Below are positions 44,603 to 56,350 of a stretch of 64,000 bases of DNA, in pieces; the stretch's first letter is position 1; every line of letters starts with the position of its first letter. A program made the position numbers and the translations under genes. This DNA is from Diphasiastrum complanatum (Eukaryota; Streptophyta; Lycopodiopsida; Lycopodiales; Lycopodiaceae): positions 57,425,600 through 57,489,599 of the forward strand of contig CM055096.1 in assembly GCA_029204225.1 (NCBI GenBank), in the 5' to 3' direction. The notes below the pieces were generated by a model, which searched no databases, was not told where the DNA came from, and saw only the letters and a program-made list of their open reading frames with translations.

Positions 44603-45293
44603 TGTGAAAAGTACAGTACTAAGGACCATAAATGGATCTTTGAATGATCCACAAGGTGATTGTATGCTTGTTAAACAATCTATCAGAAACTAGTCATCAG
44701 AAAACAAGATCTAGTTTAGCAGCTTGATAGGAAACAAGTAGAGACAATCAAAGCATTGATCAACTAGTCTAATCCAACTCCACACGTGTGGAAATAAGGC
44801 TGTAGTACGGCCTGTAGACAGTGTTTACAAAGTGCCAAAGCTGGGTTTCATTGGAAAAATAGAGTAATCACCATACAATGAGAGGGAACTCGAGTTTCTC
44901 CTTGAGGCTCCAAAAAGTTTCTATCTTCTCACCATGGAGAATGGAAATACATAGTAAAACACACTTCCTTTGCAAAGTTAGGTGAAAATCCAGCATGTAA
45001 TAAGGAAGTAGACTCCACTTTCTTGCCCTAATGTGAAAACCCTAGCCTAGATCCAAGAGTCATGCTTGGTAGGTGCATGGTAGGTACAAATCTCCTCATA
45101 AATCATGGTCCAGATCCTACAAAGTAGGAATCACTACCAAATAGACACAACTACTCCTCTTGACTCGTGGTAACCTACTTTAGGTGTGTATGTACAAGTG
45201 GCACTTTGGCCATTCAAGTAACCAACAAACAATATTGACAAAATGTACAATATTCTACATGGCTAGATTTGCCAATGTAGGCAATTTTTCACA
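44603..45293 (-). repeat. C LTRd (5' LTR)
   Basis: 691 bp. It contains CACACGTGTG at 44781-44790. If the recombination model is right, it is a hybrid of two LTRs. Confidence 0.95.
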
Positions 45294-45298
45294 GGAAG

Positions 45299-46284
45299 TG
45301 GCCGAGATCAAGGCTTCTCAAGAAGCATCACAAGTTATCCTTTTTGAAGGTATTCAAGTTATGATGGGGCCAATGTGTGAGGAGGAGTTTCTTCTTCATA
45401 TGATTTCAAGAAGATCTTCAAGATGCATGGCCGAGTCTTTATGGCTCACCTTACATGGCAAAGAGGGGCATATTTCATGTTGTATCTACTACTACAGATT
45501 CATATATGCTTCTCTTCCTTTGCTTGAAATGCTATCTTGCTTCATTGAATTTTTTGGATCTCAAAGTTCAAGAAAAGCTATACTAGTTTTGTATGATGCT
45601 TATGGTATGGACATGTTTCTTGTCATTATTGACTTAGATGTGTTTCCAATACTTTTTGAAAGCAAGATATTGTATTGTCAAAAGTATGCTCTTGGTTCTA
45701 GTAAGAACAAGATTGAGCTTGGTACTCACTTTTTTGAAAATCATGTTTTCACATGTTTTGAGGCAAATTGTAAACTCCTCTTGAGATTAAGTGAAGCATC
45801 CAAAGTGGACACTTACATCCTTGAGAGAGTAACCAGCCTAGAAAAGATCAAGATAGTCTTTGATATCAAGATTAGATCCATCATGGATATAGTTCATTGT
45901 ATGTGGACTAGTCAAGCTAGAAAGCATAATCTTGATAATCATCATTGTTTCACATCTTATGATCTTGATCTCCATGATCCTTATGAGGCTTGGAAGCCTC
46001 AGATTTCTCTATTTATGGTGCATCCATCATGCAAGTGGAACTTTCAAGGCAAAGATCATTATCAAGCATGGAGGGAGCCCATGATAATAGTGGCATATTG
46101 GTGGAGCACTCTTCAAAGGCATTGGCAAGAGATCTCTACCAAAGAGATCTTATCATGGATATGGTGAGGGTGCTGCTATGATGGATCCCTTGGCTGATCT
46201 TCACTTCTTATGCATACCAAAGGATCCACTCAAAAAGATTTACAAACTTCTCAAGTGATCTAGTACCTTTCCAAGCTATTTTTT
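45299..46284 (+). other. B2 copy of the RT-replacing segment
   Basis: Same sequence as 4078-5040 (complement). The frame 45184-46167 is open through it but begins in LTRd, so its start is accidental. Compared with B1 it has 21 extra bp. No retroviral domain is recognised. Confidence 0.6.
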
Positions 46285-46293
46285 GAGGAGGAG

Positions 46294-47081
46294 TGTGAGA
46301 AATTGGCAAAAATCTAGCTTGGTATTTTTTATGATAGAAGTTTGTAAGTGAATCTCACATGTGTGGAGGATGTTCCCACGTGTGGAGAATTGTAAAGTAA
46401 ATCAAAATGTTTGATATAGGGGTCTCATAGAATTTCATAGTCAAGCATTTAGGTGTAGGATGTTGATAGGGTCAAATTTGGCATAGATGGCAAATTATCC
46501 ATTTCCACTTGTAATGCCAATATTGAGCCTAAATAGAGCCAAACTTGTGCCAATTAGAGTGTAGACAAGTGTCATGCTTTTGTTTGATGAAGCTTAAGAG
46601 GTCCAATAGGATTTAGAGGTGGAACCTTGTGAGGTCCAATATAAAATTGAGGTGTGCTTGAATATAGTCCAATAGAATTTAGAGGTGCATGGATCAATGG
46701 TCCAATAGGATTAAGAGGTGGCAAAGTGTGATCCAATCATAGTTAAGCATAGTGGTAGCTCATGAATCTATTAGTATCATTGTACTCCTCCTTCTGGATC
46801 TAATTGATTTTGAGATTGAGTGGATTTTGAGTGTCATTGAATTTCTAGCTTTCTCTCTCTACCCAAGGAGAGCAGCTTGTTTTTACTTAGAATACTTTTG
46901 GAACACTTCCCACACGTGTGAGTGAGAGTTGGAAGTGATTGAATGCATGTAGTAGTGTGTTTTTGCCATAGAATCAAAGATAGATCTTGAATCTCAATCT
47001 AGTCTTGATCTTGGTGCATCTACACACCTTAGGAGATCACAAGTACATGTAGTGGACAATCCACACGTGTGAAATTCAACA
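46294..47081 (+). repeat. B2 3' LTR
   Basis: 788 bp, TGTGAG...CAACA, followed by target duplication ATATA and the flank CTCATGGATCTCG that is also found inside B1. Confidence 0.95.
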
Positions 47082-47086
47082 ATATA

Positions 47087-47395
47087 CTCATGGATCTCGA
47101 GCTACTATGAGTGAAAGTGAGATTGAGTCCACATTTAGTTTTTTGAAAGAGATATGGATGTAGCAAGCTCCAACACTTAGAATTTATTTGACATTCTCTC
47201 CCTACCCGAAAGCTCTATGTAGCATTCTCTCTCTACCTGAGAGCAAGCCAATTTTATACTTAGTTTTTTCATCAAAAGTTGCCTCTCATTATGTGTGATA
47301 AATGGTTTGTGATAGATGCATGTGTAGTGTGCTCTTGCCTTAGATACAAGGTTGATCTATGTGCAATCGACTAAAAGCATGTTTTGGTGGTACAA
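47087..47395 (+). repeat. Diverged family-B-like LTR remnant
   Basis: The order of motifs follows the end of a B LTR: CTCTCTCTACC(T/C)GAGAG, TTTTATACTTAG, GATGCATGTGTAGTGTGCTCTTGCC, ATACAAGGTTGATC. Sequence identity is low, so it is an older relative into or beside which B2 inserted. Confidence 0.5.
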
Positions 47396-47577
47396 CATGG
47401 ACTGTCAAGGACACTACCTTTTTTGGGTACAAATGCACTCAAAAAAATGTTTATTGGTTAACATTCTAAACTGGGTCCACTAGAGATATGAAGAGACTAT
47501 GGCTGTTTGTAACAGTTTTGTAGGTGTGATTGTAATAATTGCCTAATAATTACTTTTGTTGTGGGACAGCAAGCCAC
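47396..47577. other. Spacer
   Basis: No feature seen. Confidence 0.5.
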
Positions 47578-47660
47578 CAGCTTCTCTCTCTCACTCTCGC
47601 TCTAGCTCTCGCTCTCTCGCAATCCAGCTCTCTCTCTCTCTCTCTCTCTCTTCTCGTGTT
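47578..47660. repeat. (TC)n-rich tract
   Basis: CTCTCTCT runs with interruptions, typical of plant 5' leaders. It precedes the transposase-like frame at 47813. Confidence 0.85.
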
Positions 47661-47812
47661 TGAAAGATCTCCCGTTCTAGCTCTCTCTCTGATTGCATTC
47701 GTAACATCTCTCAATACTGGTCTGATATACCTCTTTCTTGCTGATCGTGCTCTTTTTGATCGCGATGTGGCTGATTTAGGTCTTTCTTGCTGATCGTGAT
47801 CTGTTTGATCGA

Positions 47813-48680
47813 GTGATCGATTATTCTGTGCGTAGAATAGCAGACAATTCCAACATGGATAGTTTTCAAAGTAATAATATATATTTCATATATTCGATTC
47901 CGGATATTCCAGCAGTTTTTCCTACAATGCATGAGACGTACACAAGTGATCCCAGCATGGAACCTCGTCATTGCACCGACAAAGTTGCAATGAGGGACTA
48001 TTGGGATAGTAAGAAACGGGAACAGAGATTGAAGGCAAATTTTTTTAGGAGGCTTGGAGATCAACTTTTAGTAGAAGACGCCAAAAAAAAAAAACCGAAT
48101 CTGTTTAGCTACGACAAAATATTGGCAAAGACATACACAACAATTTTTAATAGGTATTTAGAGGGAGATATTCCAGGAACTACTTCTGCAACCAACTATT
48201 CGGGAGCTGCAAATATCATCTAATACTATTGAAAGCAATCTTGTTTCTAACATTCGTAACACCCTTAGTCAAATTAAGGTGCCCCACTCAGCGAATGAAC
48301 TCTTCGTGAAGAGATCTTCGCTTGTGATGGTACTAAATAAAGCTGATGGCACAACAAATCTCCCTCATTCGAAAATTGCAGGTGCTTTGAGTGTCCATCG
48401 CAGAAATATTGTTGTGGCCAGTTTTCGCCTAAACATTAAGGATGAGGAGGAGGTTTTGCCCTTGAGTGTCTGTTAGAGACAATTGCCTAGAGGTACCATA
48501 ATAACGACTCAGGCCAAGGAACTAGTGTATGCCTTTTGGAGCTCAGAAACTCGAGTGTCTCCCAAGAAAAAAGACATATGCCGACAGAGGATTGGAAGAA
48601 AGAGTGTTGTCAGGCATCCAGTACATCTTCTTGACGACACTCAGGTCCTTCATTTTTCTGGATTTCTGTTTTCTTGGTAA
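47813..48680 (+). pseudogene. N-terminal part of a transposase-like gene, broken
   Basis: Frame 47813-48223 (136 codons) contains an acidic/aromatic N-terminus from an internal ATG at about 47855 and RDYWDSKKREQRLKANFFRR. Frame 48279-48476 reads FVKRSSLVMVLNKADGTTNL and HSKIAGALSVHRRNIVVA. Frame 48483-48680 reads YAFWSSETRVSPKKKDICRQ and RHPVHLLDDTQ. The F-W-x-x-x-(S/T)R-VSP-x-KKD and H-x-x-H-(L/F)L-x-(D/E)(T/S)Q elements resemble the N-terminal region of the same broad transposase-like proteins as 27787-28690. That link is recall. A stop and at least two frameshifts break it, and the C-terminal half is absent. The upstream (TC)n tract and ATs may be its promoter. Confidence 0.45.
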
Positions 48681-49180
48681 TGTTGATCTTTTGCACTGTT
48701 GAAACTGATCTTTGATACTCCTGTTCTTTGGGTCTACAAATACACACTCCACCTCTTACTTTTTAGACAAAGCGGTTTTTTGCGGCTATATTAGGGGATT
48801 TGGCTTTTGTACTAACACCAATCACACAAAATGTATAACCCAGGGAAGAAAATGACAATAAAGTCATATGAACTATAGCTCTAGTAGTTAAAATTCTAGC
48901 CCACATTGAGGGCAATGTAACAGAAGATGGGAGTGTTATGGATACACACTATAGTCCATACTTCTCTACTTTTGAACATTATTAGTGGACACACCTAAGT
49001 ATATGGTAGAAAATAACTATCAATTTTGCATGAAACAAATGATAGTCGATATCTTGGGTGAAAATAAATCGATTTTGATTTTGGATAGGAAATAAATAAG
49101 TGGGTCAAAATTTTGATTTCAACCCTAAGGATCGAAATATATCTGATTTATATCAACTTGTCGATCCAAGCCAAGGATCG
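48681..49180. other. Spacer, nothing recognised
   Basis: AT-rich with no supported feature. Confidence 0.5.
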
Positions 49181-49365
49181 AGATGGATTTCAATTTTCAA
49201 GGTCAAAAATCTTTTTTGACCTAGACTTTGTAAAAGCTTGAGTATTTCTACAAGTTTGGTCCTCATTACAAAGATGGATTTCAATTTTCAAGGTCAAAAA
49301 TATTTTGACCTAGACTTTGTAAAAGCTTGAGTATTTCTACAAGTTTGATTGGTCCTCATTACAAA
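49181..49365. repeat. Tandem duplication, about 90-bp unit, two copies
   Basis: Copy boundaries at about 49184-49273 and 49274-49363. Each contains TTTCAATTTTCAAGGTC, TTTTGACCTAGACTTTG and TTTCTACAAGTTTG. Copy 2 carries a TTGA insertion near its end. Confidence 0.85.
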
Positions 49366-49399
49366 AATGAATTACAAGAGAATTCCAATAGGAGAGTCT

Positions 49400-49665
49400 T
49401 CCATGAACCAAAGAAAGAAAAGGGCAACTATTACTATTGCCATAAGTAGAGTCATTAGGCTAGAGCATGCTATAAAAAGAAGTCAGATATCAAGCAAGGA
49501 AAAGTGAAGTGAGGAGGACATATAGCTTGAAGTAGAAGATAATGAAATGAATTTGTTTTTATCAACATTGGCTTCATAGGTTGATGATGGTACAAATTGG
49601 ATCATTGACTTAGGTGGCACTAGGCATGTGATTGGGAATAGGGAGTGATTTGATATCTTCTTTTT
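49400..49665 (+). pseudogene. Copia gag/protease relic
   Basis: A decayed zinc knuckle (CHK-stop-SH-stop-ARACYKKK, about 49438-49475) is followed by NWIIDLGGTRHVIGNRE (about 49598-49650), the copia protease motif in which DSGAT has become DLGGT. Short, with several stops. Confidence 0.7.
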
Positions 49666-51195
49666 TGGCCTTTTCTCTTTCTTCTATTCTCAAACATTAC
49701 CAAAAGAATCAAAACTTTCATATTATGAATCATCACTTGAAGAGCTTGAACTGGTAGTCCAAAGATTTTGAATCACTTGAAAATTCGACTGATTTTGAAG
49801 GCTCTTTGTTCAATTTCAAAATAGCTCTCCTCTTCCTTGCAATCATTTGAAATATCATAAATCTCTACAGTCTTGATAGCTTCACCAAAGTATTCATAGA
49901 TCCTCGTTGGCAATATCTATCAATCTTCGTTGATAAACTTACAAGTAACCACTCAATTTGCATTGCTACTCGATATACACCCACTAGCTTGCTAGTGAGG
50001 TTCTTCACTTTTCGTGTATAAACACAATTTCCTATTGAATGGGTAATTTTTCTAGCTAAGAGGAAACATTTGAATTATTCCCTATGATATTTCAAAAAAT
50101 GACTTCTTTTTATGGGTGTCAACAAAAAAGCATTATGCATGTGTAAAGTTTTTTTCAAAATACATTAAAAAAAAGACTTGTTTTGTTCATGATAAGAATA
50201 ACAGTTATGCCTTTTTTGGGGGTTCTCAAGACCACTTGCAAGAACATTTCCATTCAGAGAGTATACTTAATATCACCATTTGCTCCTCATGAAATGTATC
50301 CCACCATTTAGTATCCTGATCTTCCACATATTTTTTTGCCTTCTCAATTAGAACTTTATGCTCTTCTATGCCCTTTCAATAATCAATAGATCTTGTTTGT
50401 TTTTCAGCATCTTTAACATCTTTGGCTAGTAACATAGGCATCTACTTTGCGGACTTCATTTGAACAACTGATACATGTATCAAAAATTTCAAACCATCTG
50501 TCGGAAGCCATTGTTTACATGTCGACAATTGTTTTTCATACATTATCACAACCTCTTTTTCCATATTTTTCTTTTAATAAGAAGGTAGTGCTGATAACTA
50601 ATGTCATTTAACTTTTTCAAACATAGTTCTCTTGAAGACTTCACGAACTCCTCAATGATCTCCTTGAGATGAAACACTACAACACTTTGGAGGATTTTTG
50701 ACCCTATTATCGAGGCTTTTATGAAGAATTTCATTTTTTGAAAAAACATCATAAACCTCGGTATACACCATGAAGTATGCCACGGAATGGGATCCTCAAT
50801 AATCCCCTCAGTGATCAAGGCTTCTTCATCTCATTGTTGCCTTGTTTATAGCACGAAAATACCGAGGGATACACCAAGGGCCCTAGGTATAAAAGGTTGT
50901 TAGTCGCATGTATGTACTGAGGGATATACCGAGGTCCATCTCTTGGTATATCCGTTTTAAAATGACACCCTATTTTGAGGATTATTTCGAAGGTTATAGA
51001 GTCAAAAAAAAAAATTAGGACAAAATGGATCCAGTTTACTGGCTCCATTCTGCCCTAAAAATGGACTCCATCCGACCCCAGGAGTCTTTTGCACCATTTC
51101 TTATAAAGTTGGTAAGCAAAATCATTTGTTCATTATTGCTAATAAAAAAAAATTTGCAAAATTTATTTGAGTTACATTTTAAGCACTTAAAAGAG
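49666..51195. other. Spacer, no gene recognised
   Basis: Minus frames at 50546-50818 and 50815-51048 look random. Around 50750-50960 the sequence CGGTATACACC / CGAGGGATACACC / GAGGGATATACCGAGG recurs in both orientations, which may be a small foldback, but its ends could not be set. Confidence 0.35.
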
Positions 51196-51247
51196 ATCTA
51201 GTGTCAAGATGTCATTTAGATCCAGTGTCAAGACGTCATTCAGATCT
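51196..51247. repeat. Short tandem duplication, about 27 bp
   Basis: GATC(T/C)AGTGTCAAGA(T/C)GTCATT(T/C)A occurs twice in a row. Confidence 0.8.
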
Positions 51248-51639
51248 GAATGAGGAAGATCCTAAAGGGAAATCTATTAAAGAATCTTCTTTGTCGTCCA
51301 TAAAGAAATTGCCTAATAAATTTTTGGGCCTCATCATATTCTATCAAAAAAGGTTTATTCTTGTACGTTTGCAAGTTTAAAGGGACAGCTTTGAATGACA
51401 ATAACTCCAAGTCTTGCGGTTGAGTTCAGACGATAGATTATGAGAGTGACTTTGGGGAGTTGATAATGATTGGGACCCACGGGATCAATGATGATGTTAG
51501 ACTATTTTCATTAGTGGAAACTAGCATGTGTCTCACTGCTTCTCTTCTTCAATTATTTTTGGCATGTGAAAAAATAAGGAGTTGAAGGGCTAGAAAACCT
51601 CCAAGGAAAAATAGGTTCTCATGACCTTGTCGAAAGAGG

Positions 51640-52600
51640 CTACTAAAAAACTTGATCTTCAAATTGAAGAGCTCCCTAATGATATGAGAGGACATTGGTG
51701 GAGGTCTCTACAAGGAATCAATGTTGAAACCACCATTATCTCGGTGCGAGTCCCGCGTTGTTGCAAACGAGCCCAACATGGATGAAATACACCTTGAATT
51801 CAGAAAGTAAGTTGTTTTTTATTTTCAAATTTTCTAGGCCCCCCTATCTGTTAGTTGTTCTTTTTAATTCGTGATAATATTTTGTATTCATAAAGTGTTC
51901 ATCCAAATTTTAGAGGTCATGATGAAGCAGTTGAATTGTTCGAGTTGGGTTGAAGTGCAACAAAACTACCCTACAACTAGCTCAACCAAAGCTTTATTAG
52001 AATTTTTTGTAGCTTTTCAAAATTATAAGATAAGCATATAATTTCAAAACGATTATGTCATGTTTTAGAATTGTTATGTTTTTAAATGTTATGTGATATC
52101 AAATTTAAGTATCTGGTGTTGTGTTTTTGCAGCCCAAAAAAGCCAAGACTAAAGAGGAGCTGGATTGCCCTCCGAATTTTTTATCCCATATATAGATAAC
52201 TAAAGAAGAAAGAATGAGAATTCAACTGAGAGATTCTCTCCTGCCATTTTCTGAGGATTATAAGACCTTCACATGTCTTTCTGATCCAATGAGGACATTT
52301 ATTTATCATGTTGTCTGTTATGATATCTCAAAATTGCTTGATGATGTCCCAAAGCATGAGTATACTCTTGCTATTGCAGATATTCCTTATGGATTCAGAA
52401 TGTCTGGCTCCATTAATGACGACAAACCTTTTTCGTACCCTCAAATAACAAATATGGTTATTGATTTTGTTGCCTTGACACCATCTTCTTTATGGAGATT
52501 TGTGATTTTTCATAGTGTGGCACAATCTTTTTCGATGATTGCATCTTTGAAAACCTTTGGTTTATATGGATATTTATATTTGACTGGCAAATGCCTTTTT
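51640..52600 (+). pseudogene. N-terminal half of a beta-class amino-methyltransferase (N4/N6 type), relic
   Basis: An upstream exon (about 51640-51806, one frameshift) reads RGHWWRSLQGINVE and then ESRVVANEPNMDEIHLEFRK. A 326-bp intron follows (51807-52132, donor GTAAGT, acceptor TTTTTGCAG). The next exon begins PKKAKTKEELDCPPNF, has one stop near 52195, and is open from 52214 (MRIQLRDSLL). The key text is YTLAIADIPYGFRMSGS (about 52363-52413), a D-x-PYGF form of catalytic motif IV (DPPY), followed by MVIDFVALTPSSLWRFVIFH. In beta-class enzymes motif IV precedes motif I, so this half complements the motif I half at 8306-8734. From about 52590 the open frame continues as hydrophobic AT-rich text that looks intronic. 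Confidence 0.55.
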
Positions 52601-53599
52601 TTAGATATCAAGATTTTATTTGTGGGAGATTCACAAAGATGTACTTGGGATATTATACTTCATGAGGTTATACTTATAGTTATAAATATTTCAGTTTTAT
52701 GCACTATCATTGTGAGTTTAGATAGATTAACTTGTTATGCAAACTTTTATTTGGATACATTCAATTTATTAATATTAATAGTTGTATATTGCATAGAATG
52801 TGGATATTTTTTTACTCGATCAAAATTTAATATTTGGTAAGAATTGAAATAAAAACTAAAACATCATTATAAAGTATTGAAGATATCTTTTGCTTAGCAG
52901 AGTGCATTCTTGAAAATATTTAGATGACAATCAAAATATTAATGTTTTTAATGCGTTATACAAGTACATATAACAAAGTCTCAACAAAAACTACAATAGC
53001 TATATGCATTTTATGTTCATTTTTTTGTTTGTGTGGTTTTTGAAAACTATATCAAATTTGGAATGGACATAATTGTATAGTTTCTTACTAATGTATTTTT
53101 GAAAACATGGTATGTGCATTTTCAAGTTTTTAAAAATAGTCAAAAATCACACCCTAATTAGAAAAAATTTTACGCAAAAATGTGCATTTATTTTTTGTAC
53201 AATGATTTTTAGAGCTTTTGGAAGGAATCTTCTTAGGAAAAACCTTTTCAATTACCCACTCAATAGGAAGTTGTGTTTATATCGTCACAATGACTCCTAT
53301 GTTTTTTTGCGACATAGTTCAATTTGGCTAGAACTTGAGTAGAATAATCAAATTCTTGGAATTAGTTGTGCCTCCTTTAGCTAGTCCCATGTGGTGACTG
53401 CTGCTTGTGAGAGATTTCAACTAGTTTAGTCAAAATTGCTACATTTGTTTATATGGCATTTGAGGCCAGTTTTATATTAGGCTTGGTGTTTGACTTTTCA
53501 AAGTTATATTAGTCTAAAAGCGTTTTAATAAACACTTTTGGAAAGTGTGGGAAAGTGTAGAACATGAGTTTTGGAGAAATTCAATTTGAGTAGTAGAAA
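52601..53599. other. AT-rich spacer
   Basis: The end of the frame to 52840 is Ile/Leu/Tyr-rich and probably intronic or random. No other feature up to the copia D promoter region. Confidence 0.4.
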
Positions 53600-54611
<1,012 letters not shown>

Positions 54612-55680
54612 ATGGCTCCATCAAGTGGAGTCACGTTGGAAGCCAATGATAGGCTTACCTCAAGTAACTATTCATTGTGGAAAGTGAGGATGGAATCACT
54701 TCTTGAGATGGATAATGTTTTGGATATTGTTGTAGGTTTGGAGGAGAGACCAACAACACAACAAGATCAAATGAGGTATGACAAGAGGTCCAAAAGGGCT
54801 CTACACATGATAAAGATGAGTGTTACCAATGAGCTTCTCAAGGAAGTTGGTAAGAGTACTTCATCAAAGGATGCTTGGATTTCATTGAAGAAACTTTATG
54901 AATCCAAGTCTACTTCTAGAGTGTTGAGTGAAGAAAGTCCAAATACTTTTATTTTGAGAGTGAAAGCGCAATGAGTTAGCTTGCATTGATGAGAGCATTA
55001 AGGAAGGAGAGCTTGTTCAAGTTATTCTTAATGGATTGTTGGATGCTCATGGTAACATTGTTCAAAGTCTTGCCATTCAAAAGACTTTGCCAAGTTTGAT
55101 TGATCTTCAAGGGATCTTGATCAATGTAGGCTTCAAGCAAGAGGTGAATCTTCATCAACATCTCAAGTTGGAGAGGAGGGTATGTTCATTAAGGAAAAAA
55201 ACAAAAGTAAGTGGTCTAAAGGACAAGATCAAGGGGAGACTTCTTCAAATGGCAAAAAGAAAGCTCAAGTTCTTCTATTGTGGCATCAAAGGACACTTTG
55301 CAAGTGAGTGCTACAAGAAGAAGAGAGATCAAGGAGACAAGCAAGTTTGATGAGGATGGTTTGGATATTCAAGATGCAAATGATGATGCTTTTGTGATGT
55401 CTTCGTGTATGTTGATGATGGAGATCTAGATCCATGGTGGATTGATAGTGGAGCAAGTTCACACATGACTTTTCACAAAGAGTATTTCACTTCTTTGTTG
55501 GCATATGGAGATGACAAGAGGGTGATCTACACGGCCAATGATGGTGAGTGTACAATCAAAGGGATTGACACAATTCCTATTTCTCTCTCTACAAATAGGA
55601 ATGTTCATTTGGAGGATGCTTTGTCCATTCCATCTATTACCAAGAATCTACTTAGTGTGAGTCAATTGCTAAGTAAAGGT
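54612..55680 (+). pseudogene. Copia D gag-protease remnant
   Basis: Frame 54612-54974 starts with an ATG and DRLTSSNYSLWKVRMESLL, the same gag start as B and C. It is broken by a deletion near 54925. The text resumes at about 54990 to 55350 with VILNGLLDAHGNIVQSL and the knuckle FYCGIKGHFASECYKKK (first Cys replaced by Phe). After a shift at about 55400 it continues to WWIDSGASSHMTFHKEYF and ITKNLLSVSQLL. It is cut at 55680 by the minus LTR. Integrase and reverse transcriptase are not found downstream. Confidence 0.85.
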
Positions 55681-56214
55681 TGTCATGTGCCAAACCCTGG
55701 CAAATTAATAGCAATAACAATGAAGTAAAGCTACAAGCAAGTAGAGAACAAGACAATCAAGATAACATGTCCATAGAAAGCTAGAAACATGGAGATCGCC
55801 ATAGAATTACATTAGTGGTGGAAAGAATAGTACAAGCTATGAACATGAGCATTGATTCATGCGGATAGGGCACATGAGACCTAGCAATGGAGATCCCTAT
55901 GGCCCACATTCACAAGGAAGCAAGAATCTCTCACTTGCTAATGAGCCAAAAGATTCACAAATTGATGTCTCTTGCCTAGTTATAGACAATGCTCTTACCT
56001 TAACTTAATTGTCTTGAGAGATAGTTAGCCCTTTTTAAGTATTATTTAAACTTCATTGGCCCTTATTGGCCTATTAACCTTATTGATTAGCTTTGAAGGG
56101 CCTAAAAAGAGAACCGCCTTGTTCTTAAGGCTAATAGTTCCTTTTGGGACTACAAAGCTTACATTGGATATTATCTTGTATGTATAAGCATGAATGTACT
56201 GAAAGTACATGACA
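55681..56214 (-). repeat. LTR of a minus-strand element, TGTCATGT...ACATGACA
   Basis: 534 bp with an inverted TGTCATGT / ACATGACA pair at its ends. A minus polypurine tract (GTAGGAGGAG, complement of 56215-56224) lies just to its right, so the internal region lay to the right. It is inserted in copia D with possible left target half AAGGT (55676-55680). Confidence 0.75.
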
Positions 56215-56350
56215 CTCCTCCTACTTAAACATTTTCGTCCTAAAAAATAAATGCACTTGTTTGATCAGCTTCATCGTCTTGGTTAAGTAGTCATGATTAA
56301 GGATGTCTCATCCAAAAAATATTGTCTCATTACAAATCCAATGTTTCCTG
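56215..56350 (-). other. Short internal 3' end of the minus element
   Basis: Next to the polypurine tract, the minus strand has a stretch that resembles the C-terminus of a gypsy polyprotein (DEADQTSAFIF before a stop). Too short to classify firmly. Confidence 0.35.

Larger units (their letters stand above)
38194..45293 (-). mobile_element. Copia composite C with three LTRs, minus orientation
   Basis: Order on the plus strand: LTRa 38194-38884, 3' internal fragment 38885-39289, LTRc 39290-39980, complete internal region 39981-44602, LTRd 44603-45293. All LTRs are 691 bp. The outer target-site duplication GGAAG is at 38189-38193 and 45294-45298. The fragment 38885-39289 is the end of RNase H plus polypurine tract and is cut exactly at the first base of LTRc. 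This is best explained by one C element inserting into another, followed by recombination between the two right-hand LTRs that removed the rest of the older copy. Confidence 0.9.
34958..47081 (+). mobile_element. Copia element B2, non-autonomous, carrying nested element C
   Basis: LTRs at 34958-35745 and 46294-47081, both 788 bp and differing at about eight positions by eye (about 1%). The target-site duplication ATATA is at 34953-34957 and 47082-47086. The primer-binding site TGGTATCAGAGC is at 35746-35757, the leader runs to 36503, gag starts at 36504, and the polypurine tract GAGGAGGAG is at 46285-46293. Element C (38194-45293) is inserted in the integrase region. Without C, B2 is about 5 kb with no reverse transcriptase, so it depends on a partner. 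Confidence 0.95.

Noticed and set aside
45184-46167. 327-codon frame as a new retrotransposon protein
   Set aside because: It starts inside the LTR of element C, which happened to be inserted there. The differences I could compare with the B1 copy nearly all change the amino acid, which argues against selection on the protein.
50690-51010. Possible foldback element
   Set aside because: Short inverted similarities (GGTATA-x-ACC) exist but no consistent terminal repeats or duplication could be defined.
52600-52840. Hydrophobic C-terminal extension as membrane segments of the methyltransferase
   Set aside because: Very AT-rich Ile/Leu/Tyr text after the conserved part fits an unspliced intron or random sequence better.
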